A stretch of 64,000 nucleotides of DNA. Source: Certhia americana. Lineage: Eukaryota > Chordata > Aves > Passeriformes > Certhiidae. Shown piece after piece: positions 24,401 to 36,252 of the stretch; positions within the stretch are counted from its first letter, which is position 1, and each line of letters starts with the position of its first letter. A model generated the notes under the pieces. The model had not been told where the DNA came from, ran no database searches, and saw only the letters and a program-made list of their open reading frames with translations. The position numbers and the translations under genes were made by a program. The stretch covers positions 59,239,795 to 59,303,794 of the forward strand of contig CM031860.1 of NCBI GenBank assembly GCA_018697195.1, in the 5' to 3' direction.

Positions 24401-27400
24401 AAAACAGCATTTTCCCTAATGCATGCACTCACAGCTGCTCTCTGAGTAGCCCTGGGCCACACTTACAGCTTCTTTGAGCAGGAGCAAACTTCAGATGTGA
24501 GGGTTATGTTCAAAGCTTCTTTCCAGCCTTCCATTTGTGCCACAAACAGTGCTGTTCAGTGGAGAAAAGCTGTGCTTATTGTTACAGGATGGCATTATTC
24601 TTGTTTCATTGTCTCTGTTACTGGGCCAAGGGTTTATGGAAGAGGTGTGCCTGCTGCTCATTTGGCACATGGCTCTCTCAGGCCTGGGAATGGTCTGATT
24701 TTATTATCAAAGTATTCCCTGGCCTCACAAGTCGCCAGGTAAAATATTATAGCTCATGAAGAAAGCCATACAAAACCATCATAATGGTCCCTTTTGGCTG
24801 CTCCAGATCATTCTCCCCCCTTACATTAACTTCATATCTGTTTGATCCCTCTAACTTCATGTAATTTCAAAGGAGAATTGGACCTTCTGAAAGCATGCCT
24901 TTAAAATTCACTCTGAGACAGATGTGCAAAAAGTAGAAATCAGTTTTCCTGATGAGGGTTTACTCAGAGTCAATCTACAATGTGTATGAGTTCTTCCTTA
25001 AGAAATTAACCGAGAAATTAATAGAAATCCTGACTCTATCAAGGATCATCATACCCTGTGCTGTGTATAAAATCACTTCCTCATGAAAGTGCCACTGCCC
25101 TCTGGTTATCCACAGATGTTATGCAGGCAGGATTTTCCCCCTAATTTTGCTTTTGCTGCTGTTCAGATCCCACCACCCTTATGTAGCACTTTCTAAGTGT
25201 GCAATTCACAATAGAATGGGAGGTGAAGCTGCAACCCAGGCTGTGGAGAGTGGACTCACAAACATCCCGGTGTCTCTCCAAACACCTTCTCCCACTTCCT
25301 CTCCTCTCCTGGCTAGCTACACATGGAAAGTTTTTGTCATGGAGGACATTCTTGGGCAGGAAGGAAGCGAAGACCGTGGCCAGGAGCCATTGTGGCCACC
25401 TGCTTGGATGTTCACTTCAAAGGACAACAAACCGACAGCTCCAAAGTGCAACCAACCAAGCTGAACAAATCTGCATGCAGAGTTCACCCAGTATTTGGGG
25501 CTGGGGCATAAAAGACCTTTGCCCAGGCTGTGTCTGACCCAGGAGCCTCAAACAACAGCAGCAATATGATGATGGTGCCAGCAAGAGCTGAGCCAACATT
25601 GTGCTGGATGTGCTCTGTGCTGCAGTACATCTGAGGCATGCCATTCTTCCCACATATACTGCTGTACCCACCCAGTTATGAAAGAGCCCTTGGCTGCCTG
25701 CCCTGCTGCTCTAACATTGCATCCTTATCCTGAATTAAACTCCAGCCCAAACTCTGCTAATACTCCTTTCCATTATTGCTGTTTGGAAGGAGAGGACTCT
25801 CATGATTTAACACCCTGGAAAGACTCTGAGGCAAGTGCCAGCACACACAGCAAGAGGCAGGTGGACTTCTTGTTCCTGGTTCACTGTAGCTTGTGCAGGT
25901 CAGGACCAGTAATGGAAATGCTGCTAGAGAGGCATTAACTGATGACAACAACCACTCTACTAAGGCAGGCTCTCTGGAAGATTTACTTTCTGGCTCCATC
26001 CATGTGCTGGTATCCAGACTATCCCTTTCATGGTGCAAAATTCTATTTCCTGAATAGATGGGTCACTCACAGGGAGGATTGAGGAAAAGCTGCTTCTAGG
26101 AATGCAGTAGCAAAGGGTTCAAGGATGCTGGGGGGCTCCCAGAGAAATAGCAAAAGGTTCCTGTGTCTTGTACGGAAAGGCAGAATGACCTGATCTCCTG
26201 AGGTCAGGAGTTCTTGTGTGTACTTGTGTGTACTGGTCACACCTTCCTTTTATTTATTGTATTTTTCCTTCACAGCTGATCACTCTGCATTTGCCCTTAT
26301 TGTCTTTGCATGCAGAGTGGAACCGAACTCTGGGACCTGGCTCAACATCCTTTCTGTCCATGGGCTACTTAGGTAGAGCTTAGCAATTTACTGCATCAGA
26401 ATACCAGAAAATGGCCAGTGTGAATGAGCCATTGTACTCATAAAGTGCCTTTATGGATGTGACTTCACATGAATCTGCACTGGATCTGTGCTATTAAATG
26501 AAAGGGGTAAGGAAACAAGAAATGGGAAACAAAGTACCCTCTGTAGATGGCAACTCCTGCAGTGTTCAAAAAACAAGAGAAATGAGGCTGTTCTCAGCTC
26601 TTTGTATGCATTTATTCCAAATAGGACCAAACATCACAGACAGTGTTGTTTCTCTGTTTCTAACCAGAGGGGCTTGTTCTCTCACCATTATATGGTATAT
26701 TTCTGGGACACCCTCTGCTGGGATGTGATGAATAGTGTCACCCATTTCAGTAACTGCTGCTCAGCATGGTCTGAGAGCCAGAAGCAGGTGACAGAAAGGT
26801 GTAAAACAGACGTTTTCTCAATATATCTGGAACAAAATTTATACAAAACTGAAGTAAAGTGTTGAGGACCACTCAAAAGTTACCCCAGGAACTGATGAAT
26901 GCCACATGAACAGAGAGTGAGGGATTCTTCATGCCAAATAAGAGCCCTGAGTTTGTAAGAGCTTGTTTCTATTACCTGTGGGTTGAGATGCAGCATTTGG
27001 CTCTGCATCTGAAGGTAATTGTTTATTGTGTATTTTATGACTGTTTACAAATGCGGTTTGAAGAAAACAATGGAATATGTAACATGCTGTCTTTCCCCAG
27101 GTCTTCAGTCCATTAAGTTGGTATCATTTTAAGTGGCTAGACTAGAAATTTAAGTCATTGTTATTTATATTAGAGATAAAGCTAAGGTTTCAGCTGAGCT
27201 CCAGGCTGCATTGTGAGAGCTGCTATGTCAGGGTTTGAGAATGGTCTTCATCTGAAATACAAAAGGATCAAGACAGGCTGGTTAATCCTATGATTAGATC
27301 TTCCCATAAGAACAGGCCTTCACTCCTGGTGCTACTGCAATCACCTTGTGTGGTCACAGTTAGCCTTTTAGGGTTATTTTTAGGGTATTTATTGAAAAAA

Positions 27401-27838
27401 AAAAAACAAAACGAAGAAACCAAACCCAAAACCAAAACCTAAATATACCATGTTTAAGGAGTTGGCATTTAGGGAGACCAAGATCCCCATGTAGATTAAG
27501 TGCCATAATGCTGAAATTAATATGAAGGTAATTTCTGCAATGTATGGGGTAAACCAGCAGTTCCCACCTGCTGAGACCTGCAGCCTTCACTTAGCTCACC
27601 ATGAGAGATTTACACCAGATCTGTAAAGGCTGAGGGTTGTTTCATTGGTGTTCAATGGCTTATTTGATAACCATTGCTACTGAAACATCATTCCTGTTAA
27701 CAAAAACAGAGAGGAGAGATGCATGTGCCTAGGGAACAAGAAAAGGATGCAGAAATTGTGGACAATGCCTCCAGTGGTGCAGACTTGCTGGGTGATTGGG
27801 AGAGAATCTGCTAATCTCTCAATAGTCAATTCACTACA
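21437..27838. other. Non-coding DNA, no gene seen
   Basis: A long stretch without recognised repeats or genes. The parts 21600-22060 and 25150-25940 are GC-richer and carry overlapping open frames on both strands, none with a recognisable product. Consensus-like splice donors occur, for example AAG/GTGAGT at about 22503-22508, but I could not pair them with an acceptor and an open frame. An A-rich low-complexity patch (A12 followed by CAAAAC/CCAAAA-like units) lies at about 27394-27443. Confidence 0.5.
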
Positions 27839-27898
27839 TAATAATAAATAAATAATAATGATAATGATAATGACAATGATAATGATAATAATACTAAT
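27839..27898. repeat. AAT/GATAAT microsatellite
   Basis: Interrupted ATAATA and AAATAAAT units pass into GATAATGATAATGACAATGA-type hexamers and back to ATAATAATA. It is a simple repeat with several internal substitutions, so probably of moderate age. Confidence 0.9.
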
Positions 27899-28762
27899 CC
27901 TTCCTTCTTCCTACTCTTTGTGTTTACTATTTAGCTTTTCAAGTCTCAAAAGCAGGAAACATCCATGTGAGATGTGCCCTGGCTGGTAACCCAAGGCTAT
28001 TGTCAGGTTAGGAACTTCTGGGGGCAAGAGTGTTGGAATAGCTCATATCCACGATAACCGGAAGCAGAACCTTTATTGAGCAGGCAGAAGAGACCCTGGA
28101 GCTGAAATGGGCTCAGAGGAAGATTAAACTCATCATGCTGAGAAGTGCTGCCCCAAGGCAGATGGGGGAGTTGTAGATGAGCTTGCCTTGCCAGTGAACA
28201 CTCTACCTGCTTGTAGAAGATTATACAGCATGCTCTAGGGCTGGCAAGCCAGGGCTTATCTGTTTCAGAACAAATTCTGACAGAGACTGGGTTCCATTTC
28301 TGTGCCTCAGGCTGCTGTATACTATTCTCCTTCAGCAGCAATTCTCATAGGATCTCAATCCAAGGTAGGGTTCTAGCTACCCAGAAATGTAAGATCCATT
28401 GCAAAATCTGCAGGCAACAGTGCTGGCAACTTAGGAGTTTCCTCTGGGCCTGGCATGTGCTTAAGCTACTCATGAGCTATCTGGGCTCCTCAGCTTGATT
28501 TCCATCCTTGTTTGACTCATACTTTATTTCAAGGATTGTTTGCATTTTTATGCCTCTGAGACTAGGTCCCGTGGGAATCCTTCCCAAACTCGCTACTTTG
28601 ACCTCCTATTTTTCCAGCACATAATCCCTTCTCAGAAGAGGTCATTTGATCCTCCACCATAAATACATGAATCAACACTTTATGCTTTTATGGGATTTTG
28701 CCTGAGCTTTCCAGTTTCATAGCACCTCTGAAGGTGGGTTCAAGGTTTGATGGTGCCCCAAA
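27899..28762. other. Non-coding DNA, no gene seen
   Basis: No repeat or gene recognised. A 112-codon minus-strand frame (28003-28341) has no recognisable product. Confidence 0.5.
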
Positions 28763-28880
28763 AGACTTGGTCTAGTGAATCCCTTGCCCATGGCAGGAGG
28801 TTGGAATCAAGTGGTCTTTAAGGTCCCTTCCAACCCTAACTTTCCTATGCTTCTGTGGTTCTATGGTTCTGTGGTTCTAC
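28763..28880 (+). mobile_element. CR1 LINE 3'-end fragment
   Basis: AGACTTGGTCTAGTGAATCC, CTTGCCCATGGCAGGAGGTT, GGAATCAAGTGGTCTTTAAG and GTCCCTTCCAACCCTAACTT match the CR1 3' end in sense. They are followed by a well-kept octamer tail of about four TTCTRTGG units at 28851-28880. The clean tail and near-consensus GGTCCCTTCCAACCC suggest one of the less diverged CR1 copies here. Confidence 0.95.
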
Positions 28881-29253
28881 AATTCATATCACTGTGCTAT
28901 AGGGAGGTTCAAGGGAAGAAATCAGAAGAGCATCTTGAGAAACTTCACTGATTCTCCAGGTAAATCATCAAGCAGTCATTCACTGGTGTTAGCTTGGCCC
29001 CAACCTATTAACAAGCTTAACAACTTTTAGATAAAAGACTTAACCAAGCAGTTTACTGAGATAGATGCCTCAGAGACAGGTACAGGATGGGGGAACAGTT
29101 CTGCTATAAATCTCTTTGGGCCTTATGAGGAGTCCAAACACCTCTGTTAGGTCCTTATTTGTAAATGATTGAAACAAGTTCAGTCCCACCCTAATTATGG
29201 AGGGCAGTCTGTGAAAATCGAGCTTGTGTATTCATAGAAGAGTGCCCATGAGT
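28881..29253. other. Non-coding DNA, no gene seen
   Basis: Nothing recognised between the CR1 tail and the A24 run. Confidence 0.5.
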
Positions 29254-29277
29254 AAAAAAAAAAAAAAAAAAAAAAAA
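29254..29277. repeat. Homopolymer A24
   Basis: Twenty-four consecutive As. There is no AATAAA or ATTAAA within the preceding 40 bases and no recognised retrocopy upstream, so I treat it as a mononucleotide repeat and not as a retrotransposed tail. Confidence 0.9.
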
Positions 29278-30049
29278 TTATATATGCAGAGGAATTCACG
29301 ACTAGTACTCACTAAAGCTCATATGACTTATCAGCAGTTTCAAAATAAACAGTGCATCTCTGTGTGTGCACTTGCACTAGCAACCAGACCTAGTTTTTCA
29401 GTAGGAACCCATAATGTTATGGGTGGTTCAAAGGAAAGGTCAGTGCAAGCTGCTGACAGTCTTAATCCATTGCACTTTCAGGGCAGTTGTTAATTCCTGA
29501 GACCATGGACCAGGGCAGAGTAGATGCACAGCTAATGTACAGATATCAAAGACCTTTTTTGCTTGTATGTGGTCCACTAGCTGTCTGTTGAATGGTAAAT
29601 CTGGGCATGTATTTGGTATTACCTGGTTACCCATCGAAGAAAGCATGTCCCCCTGAAAACAACCCAAAGAAATTATGCTTCTACTAAAATGAGATGGATG
29701 TTCTGGCCAGAGTCAGAGTACTCTTCCCGTGCCTCTGATCTGTGAGACAAGAGCCTTCAACCATGAAATAGGTAAAGGAACATACACTTTAAATATATAA
29801 GATAATGGGCAAGTAAATTAACAAAAGGTTTGCAAAGATATGAAAATCCTCCATATGGTGAAAGAGGATTTGCTGGGAAGGTCTGGAGCCAAACGCTTGT
29901 GTTGGCCCTTGCTGCTTCCTCCCTGCTCTGTGGGCCACATGCATATGTCTCACTCCAGGAGAAAGGAGCTCCTGAAGGACTGTTGGGCACTAGCCCCAGC
30001 CTTTCACACATCTCAGTGCTCTGTGGCTTCAGGAGTGGAGTGGCTCTGG
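29278..30049. other. Non-coding DNA, no gene seen
   Basis: Unique-looking. The part 29860-30049 may be an extension of the dispersed repeat that follows, because weak similarity to the matching flank of the copy at 41 kb is visible. Confidence 0.45.
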
Positions 30050-30275
30050 TGGGAAAGGATGGCTGCTCTGGGCTGCTTGCTGGGAAATGAATGGACGGGC
30101 CAACACCTCCCAGCTCCTTGGCTAAACCTAAGATGTTTCATATTCCTCTCTGATGTGGTTTGCACTTTGCCAGAAACACTGCAGCTGCTGGACCCAAAGA
30201 ACAGAGAGGTCTAGTTGTTACGGCAAGAAAACATCACTGAGTCTTGCTGATTTGCAATAATGCTGCTCCGTCATG
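30050..30275 (+). repeat. Unnamed dispersed repeat, copy 1
   Basis: This segment and the reverse complement of 40878-41089 are clearly related. Shared blocks in the same order are GGGAAAGGA, TTGCTG-G-AATGAATGGA, CACCTCC, CTCCTTGGCTAAA, TGATGTGGTTTGCACTTT (30151-30168) and GATTTGCAATA. Over a 52-base core (30149-30200) I count 46 identities, and all six differences are transitions. That pattern fits two neutrally ageing copies of an interspersed repeat. The family is not recognised. An old endogenous-retrovirus LTR or an uncatalogued retroelement are possible identities. No terminal repeats or target-site duplications were seen. Confidence 0.75.
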
Positions 30276-32992
30276 GGTGTTATCCTGAGAAACTGAAATT
30301 CTTTAGTCCCTTAGGGCTTGTGGTGAAGCGAATGGCAAAGCCTCAATCAGTTCAAGAGCAAAAAAACTGGGATTTTATTCAGGTAGGTGTTTCTTTCCCC
30401 TCCCAGAAATATGATGAGACCACATCCTGTGCTGTAATCAAACAGCACTTGTACTTGTCAGTCACAGTCCCCCTGACCCTGCTCTGTACACAAACCTACA
30501 CACATATAGGTGCACAGAGTCCAATTGAAAAAGAAAATCAAACCCTAACAAAATACCAAACCAACTTGCTCTGAAATAATTTTGGCCAGACTCCTCGTAT
30601 TTAATAAAAAGTTGTGATACAGTGCAACATCCTGCATGCCAGAACAGGAAGAATGCTACTTTTGTGTAGGTAGGGAAATAGTTGTGATGTACAAAAGGGA
30701 TACTGTTTTTCCAACACTTTGGCCAAACTTTACACTTAGCCTCTCATGTCAGGAGAGGGTGTGACAGTAGATAGGATGTAGCCTTTGAAACTCCATCTCC
30801 ACAGAGAAAAGACAGATGGAATCCAGGTGGCGGATATCACACACGTTTTCTGTTCTCCTTGATATCGCAGATCTGATAAACACAGAAGAATAACAAGCCT
30901 TTATAGAATGCAGATGAACAGAGGAGCCTATCTATGTAAAAGAGAAGGGCCAAAGTTGACTGAATGCTTATTTCTCTTAAATGAAAACTAACTCCCACGA
31001 TCTCATAAAGCGAGAATCTACCTGTTCAAGGCACACATTTGATTATACACCATACAAATTTCTTGACCTCCCATGGCTGTTGTTATCCTGATCTCATTTA
31101 ACATCATGTTATGTCAGACTGACATGGATATCAAAGAAAGGCCATGCAGGTGGAGGATGTCCAGTGGAGTTTGCTGGGTTGTGTGAATCTCTGTCTTGGA
31201 GAGCATGATTGCTGGTCTGTGCTCATCCAAAGCCTGCACTCTGGCTTTTAAAATAAAATCTTAGAAACCTGGGAATAATGTGCTAAGACAAGTGTTGTCT
31301 GGTGATGGGAACCAGGAAATGGTAGCTGTGAATACCTGAGTGTGAATGACTCATCCAGTGACCTGCTTTGGCTCTGCTGTGTCCTCCTGCAACCTCCTCA
31401 TCTTTCCTGCTTCAGACAGAGCTGCAAGGTTTTGTTACCCAGAGGATTTTGTGATATGATTCTGTACTCTTCAGCAAACCTGCCACAATTAATAATAGAA
31501 GATGCTTAAATTAGGAGCTGATGTTGCTCAGGCTATTACTGTGGGTTTCATCTGTGCAGATATTGGGTCACATTCTAAAATGTTTTTGATTAATAGAGGA
31601 TGAATTTTTATCTCCTTTTACCCAGTAAGGCAGCACTGTCTTAATGGAAAGTGAAGCCATGACAGAAGGTGGCATTATGTTAGTTTTGATTTCCTCCCTA
31701 TATAAAGGAGCTGATGCTGACATGAATTCCCTAAAGATGTAAATTTTATGTGTATATTCGTTTAATTCACCCCTGTACTGGGATGGTACTCAAACATCTT
31801 TTTTCTGTTTTCTCCTGTATAAATTACAGTGAAGCATTTCCTTCCTTTTCTGCTATTCTTTTATGGATGAAGGAATTGGTGTCACACAAAGGAAATTCCA
31901 GAATGTGGACTCTCTATCAGTATCAGCAAAAGTCTCAATTGTCTCTTAGATGTCAGCTCCTGAACTTGGCCCACTTCTACCATTTAAATCTATTTATAAT
32001 TTATGAGGTCGTGGCCATAAGTTTTTCTTTTAGTTCTCCCCAAAGGAAGCAGTGAAACTAATTTACAGAGGACTTCTGGATGCTGGAAAGACATAATGAA
32101 ACACAAAAAAGATCCCAGATTGTTACAGAAATGTAGATTATTGGACCTTACATTTCTATCCCCAACAATGGCCACATCTGCAGCTTCAGAGCATGTAGCA
32201 ATCTCCTCTTAATCCTGAATACTTTGGAACCCCTCTGGTTTTGCCTGCTGGATTTCAAACCAAGAAAATATACCCATAGTAGTGAGATACCTAAAACCAG
32301 GGGGTAATTTTAAGAAGATTTACCCAAAGGTAATTTCACTGAATTAATTTACCCACTTCTCATGTATTTTTACCTCAGCCTTCCAAACTGAAATTCTGAG
32401 TTTGTACAGCCCCAGCTCCTGTGCCTGAGGGAGGTACTTCTGTCTATGTCCATTTTGAAGCATATGAAGCATTGTGTCAATTCTAAGCCTAAGTGCCCAG
32501 TGCCTTTCCTCCTCCCAGTGCACTCTGCTGCACACTGGAAACACCTCCTCAGTTCCAGCTCTGATTTTTCCGTTCAGGACAACAAGCATCTGCCATGTTT
32601 TCCACCTGATGTCTGAAAACCACAGATCAGGAGAGAACTGCTTCTCCCTTGAAGGATAAATAGTTTTTGCAGGTGATAGGTTTCATCTGTCTGATAACAA
32701 GATAATCACAGAAGCAGAAATTGAATTAGAAATGCACTTTTAAGGGGAATTTTTTCATTTATTCCTTAAATTTTCTCTTGTGTTTCCTGAAGTCACTATA
32801 ATGACTTTACTATCATTATTCCCCTATTTTCAGCCAATAAAAACCATGTTAGTTGCAACATTAGAAGCGAATACAATATACTAAGGGCTTTGGGATCATT
32901 CTGGAGCTGTGGATGCTTTCATTGTTTCCTATTAATTTTTCAAGGGTCCTTGGTTTATCTGCCCTTTAACCTAAGTTTGATTTAGATTATTG

Positions 32993-33022
32993 AAAAAAAA
33001 AAAAAAGTAAAAAAAAAAAAAA
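32993..33022. repeat. Interrupted poly-A tract
   Basis: A14, GT, A14. Simple mononucleotide repeat with a two-base interruption. Confidence 0.9.
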
Positions 33023-33112
33023 TCCCATTAATAATGTCTCTTAATGCATGGGAGAGTTTTCCAGCAACACATGTTTTATGTTTTGGTACTTTAAATACAT
33101 GCAGATTCCTTT

Positions 33113-33147
33113 TAGGAAGATTCCCTCTAGGAAGATTTTTTTAGGAT
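33113..33147. repeat. Short 15-base tandem repeat
   Basis: TAGGAAGATT at 33113-33122 and 33128-33137, with a third partial TAGGATT at 33142-33148, spaced by about 15 bases. Small local duplication. Confidence 0.6.
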
Positions 33148-35048
33148 TCTTGAATTCCAAATGTCCTTTCTATATAAGTACACAATATGGAAAAAAGACA
33201 AACCTAACTCAAGCCTGAAAGAATTGGATTTGGCATTAAGAATATTGAATGAGTGGTGACAGGTTTTGTAGTAGTCATATACAACACAGAAGCTCTTCTT
33301 GTGCAGTGGAGTAGAGGCTTATCAATTTCCAGCTGATTTAGAATTCCATTAGATCATGTTCCATAAAGTACCAGGTCCAAATATTGATACTTCCAATGTG
33401 AAATCACAAAGGTATGAAAACCTACACAGCTACAGCTAATAGTCATGCTGCTTCCCTGAGGAAACAAGGGGTCGAAGTTTTGCTTTCATAACTAATTTAT
33501 TTGGAATTCACTTTCTGCCCTGGCATCTGTAACACAGACTAGGAATCTTATGAAAAGTCTTCCCTGCAGTCTGAATTTTGTCCCAGACTCAAAACTGCTG
33601 TGAATATTCCCCAGTGAGCCCCTGCTCTGGGGAATATTCCCTGGGGCAGCTGTCAGTCACTTGTCCTTTTGCTTCTTGAGACAGGTTAAGCATTGATCTT
33701 GATCAGCTTCTCCTTCTACCTTTCTCCTCTTTCTCTAAAGGTACTGCATCTTCTGATGTTTCTGGCTTTTTCTCTGGAGCTTTGATGACATCACATCTTT
33801 GTTTTTCACTATGGTTAATTGACTCATTTCTCGCTGGTGTGTTCTGTTTTCACACTTTACAAGTGTTTGTGGTCTATATACTCACACTCAGACTAATGGG
33901 CTCTGAGTCACTGATAAAGCAGAGAATTTTCTTGAAATCTTTAGATCTGTGCTATTTTCTGGACAGACTAAGAGGTCTTAGACTTTACAGACACAAACCA
34001 CAGACTATCACTTCAACATAGATAACATCTATGTAGGAAAATGGGTCTTTTTAATACCCCAGACAATTACACATGTGTTTTATACAGAACAATATGACTT
34101 GCAATTCAGTTCCTGCATATTTTCACCTTCATGATCTTCCCAAGCTTTTTCCCAACTGACTGTTTCATATCATTCCAATGCTCACAAGAAAATACTGTCA
34201 TGTAATATCAGTGTTATATTGGCTGCAGTAAATGGGAAAAGGACAAGGACTGAAATTCTGAGACTTTCTTCTTATCAGAAATAATCCACAGCATATTCTG
34301 TGTGCCTGAGGGAAAGCCTCAATACAACAATGGCTTCTCAAACCAGGACTAGAGTCCCACAATATCAGTATCTGGTGGCAGGTGTTCATCAGGTTGTTCC
34401 ACTTAACAAAACTCCTTACCTAACAGACACAAGTTTGAAATTATCATTCAAAATACTAATGAGAACAGATTTTGGCATCATCACTGCTAATCTTCTTCTT
34501 TTGGTTACATGTTCCTCACTGCACCTGGAAGTAAAGAATATGTCTTTCTGACTTCCTTCAGTCTTCCCCTCTTTTTTTTTTTAAAGCTTTCTAGTTATTG
34601 CACTACAAAAGAGAAGGGAAAATAGGAAAGACAGGCATGAGGTGGAGAAAACACATTCCTGGGATTCAGCATTCAATGAGTAACTTGTCAACCTGACTGC
34701 TTTCCAGACACATGAAAAAATTGTCTGGGAAAAGAAGAGGAGGAAAACACAGATAGAGAAGGCCCCTTTAATCTAGCAGAAAAGAAGCATCACAGGAACC
34801 AAATTGAAGCCAGACTCATTCATATGAAAAATAAGTCAGCAACAAAGATGATTAACCACTGGAATAGTGCAGAGGGAAGTTGTAAAATTATTTCCTATGT
34901 CCTGGTGTCTTCAAATCAAGACTTTATTCTGTTCTGTAAAATATGCTTTGATCAAAGAAATTCTTGGACTTGACACAGAGGAGGTCAGCCTAGATAAGGC
35001 TATCATTCCTCTGACCTTAAAACTCTATAAATATGTACCTTCAGAAAG

Positions 35049-35072
35049 GCCAGACTGTGGTTGCAGTCTGGC
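35049..35072. repeat. Short hairpin, 9 bp arms
   Basis: GCCAGACTG at 35049-35057 and CAGTCTGGC at 35064-35072 are exact reverse complements around a 6-base loop. No further context supports a function. Confidence 0.6.
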
Positions 35073-36152
35073 ACAGGAGCACCAGAAATTTTGGTCCAAG
35101 GCCTGGCTTTGTTATGGATTTCCAGAATAATCACAAGAAAGTTTCATAGTTTATTTGTGCCTCTGCTCACCATCTGTAAAGTCTTGAGAATAATCCTTCT
35201 GCTGTTCACTTTTTAAACTATTTGGGATACAGAAAGTGACTTATTAGGTGTGGGTACAGACCTTCTCTAAGGTCTGCAATGGCAAGTCTGTAAGCATCAT
35301 TGCAAAGCACAGATATCCATAAGGAAAACTTGATGGCACAGAAGGAAAATATATTAGTAGGGAGATAAAGAAATGCCTTTCTTTCAGCACTAGCCCCCTG
35401 AGTGCAGTTAAAAAGCAACATGTCAGAGTGTGGGGATGGTCACTCAGCCAGAGAATTGTGATTTCATCTCAGGATGCTTCTGGATACAAATAGCATCCAA
35501 GGCCTCTTCATGAGGGAGCCTCTCACTTCCTCCAGTGGCATTTGCAACATTGCAGTCATTTATGTTCTCAACAACAATAATCAAATGACCAGTGTCTGTC
35601 TCTATCCATGCACAATGAAGGCTTGTGCTCTCTTTGCTTAGCTAAGAAACTTTGTGAGCTTCTGCCAAGAAGTGAAAGATCATTTTGAATGGCTGGAATA
35701 AATTCAAACCATGTCCCAGGGAGCTGGAAGGCTCACAGGCCTTGTCCACTGCCCAGCTGCTCCTCCCTTCCCCACATCTTCATTGTGTCTGTTGGTCTCT
35801 ATCACTGCTGGAGCTAAATTAGCTGCTGCTCCACCTGGTAGCTGGTCACTCTTCCAGCTTTGCCCTTCTCCTGTCACTGGGGATGAAATATGAATAGCCT
35901 TTCTTGGCATGTAGGAATTGGGTTTTAGGAAATGAGCTGAGCATGAGCGGGGCTTCTACTCAGCCAGGGAGAAAAGGGCTGGATCCCAGCTGGAACCTCT
36001 GAGCAACATCTCAGTGAGTCCTTACATGAGCTGCTCTGAGTTATGTCTACTCCAGAGATAATGGGGACTTACACAGTGGTCTGTGCTAAGATTCCAAGTA
36101 CACCAGATATGCTCTTTGCTCCAGAAACTTCTGGTTTCAGTCCCTGATGGTG

Positions 36153-36252
36153 AACCTATATATAGGTTATATATAATATAATTATAATTATAATTTTATA
36201 TATATATATATATAAAAATAAATTTTAAAAATAATATATATATATATACACA
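36153..36252. repeat. AT-rich simple repeat opening with a palindrome
   Basis: The 16 bp perfect palindrome AACCTATATATAGGTT (36153-36168) runs into about 85 bases of TATA, ATTATA and TAAAATA units, ending in TATACACACC. The tract is strongly AT-rich and could extrude as a cruciform. It is length-variable by nature. Confidence 0.9.

Larger units (their letters stand above)
30276..36152. other. Non-coding DNA, no gene seen
   Basis: No gene recognised. Minor features: two A-runs separated by GT at 32993-33022, a 15-base-period short repeat of TAGGAAGATT at 33113-33147, and a hairpin with 9-base arms GCCAGACTG/CAGTCTGGC at 35049-35072. Otherwise the sequence is AT-leaning and unique-looking. 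Confidence 0.5.

Noticed and set aside
29224..29277. A24 run as the tail of a retrocopy
   Set aside because: There is no polyadenylation signal upstream, no transcript-like block and no visible target-site duplication.
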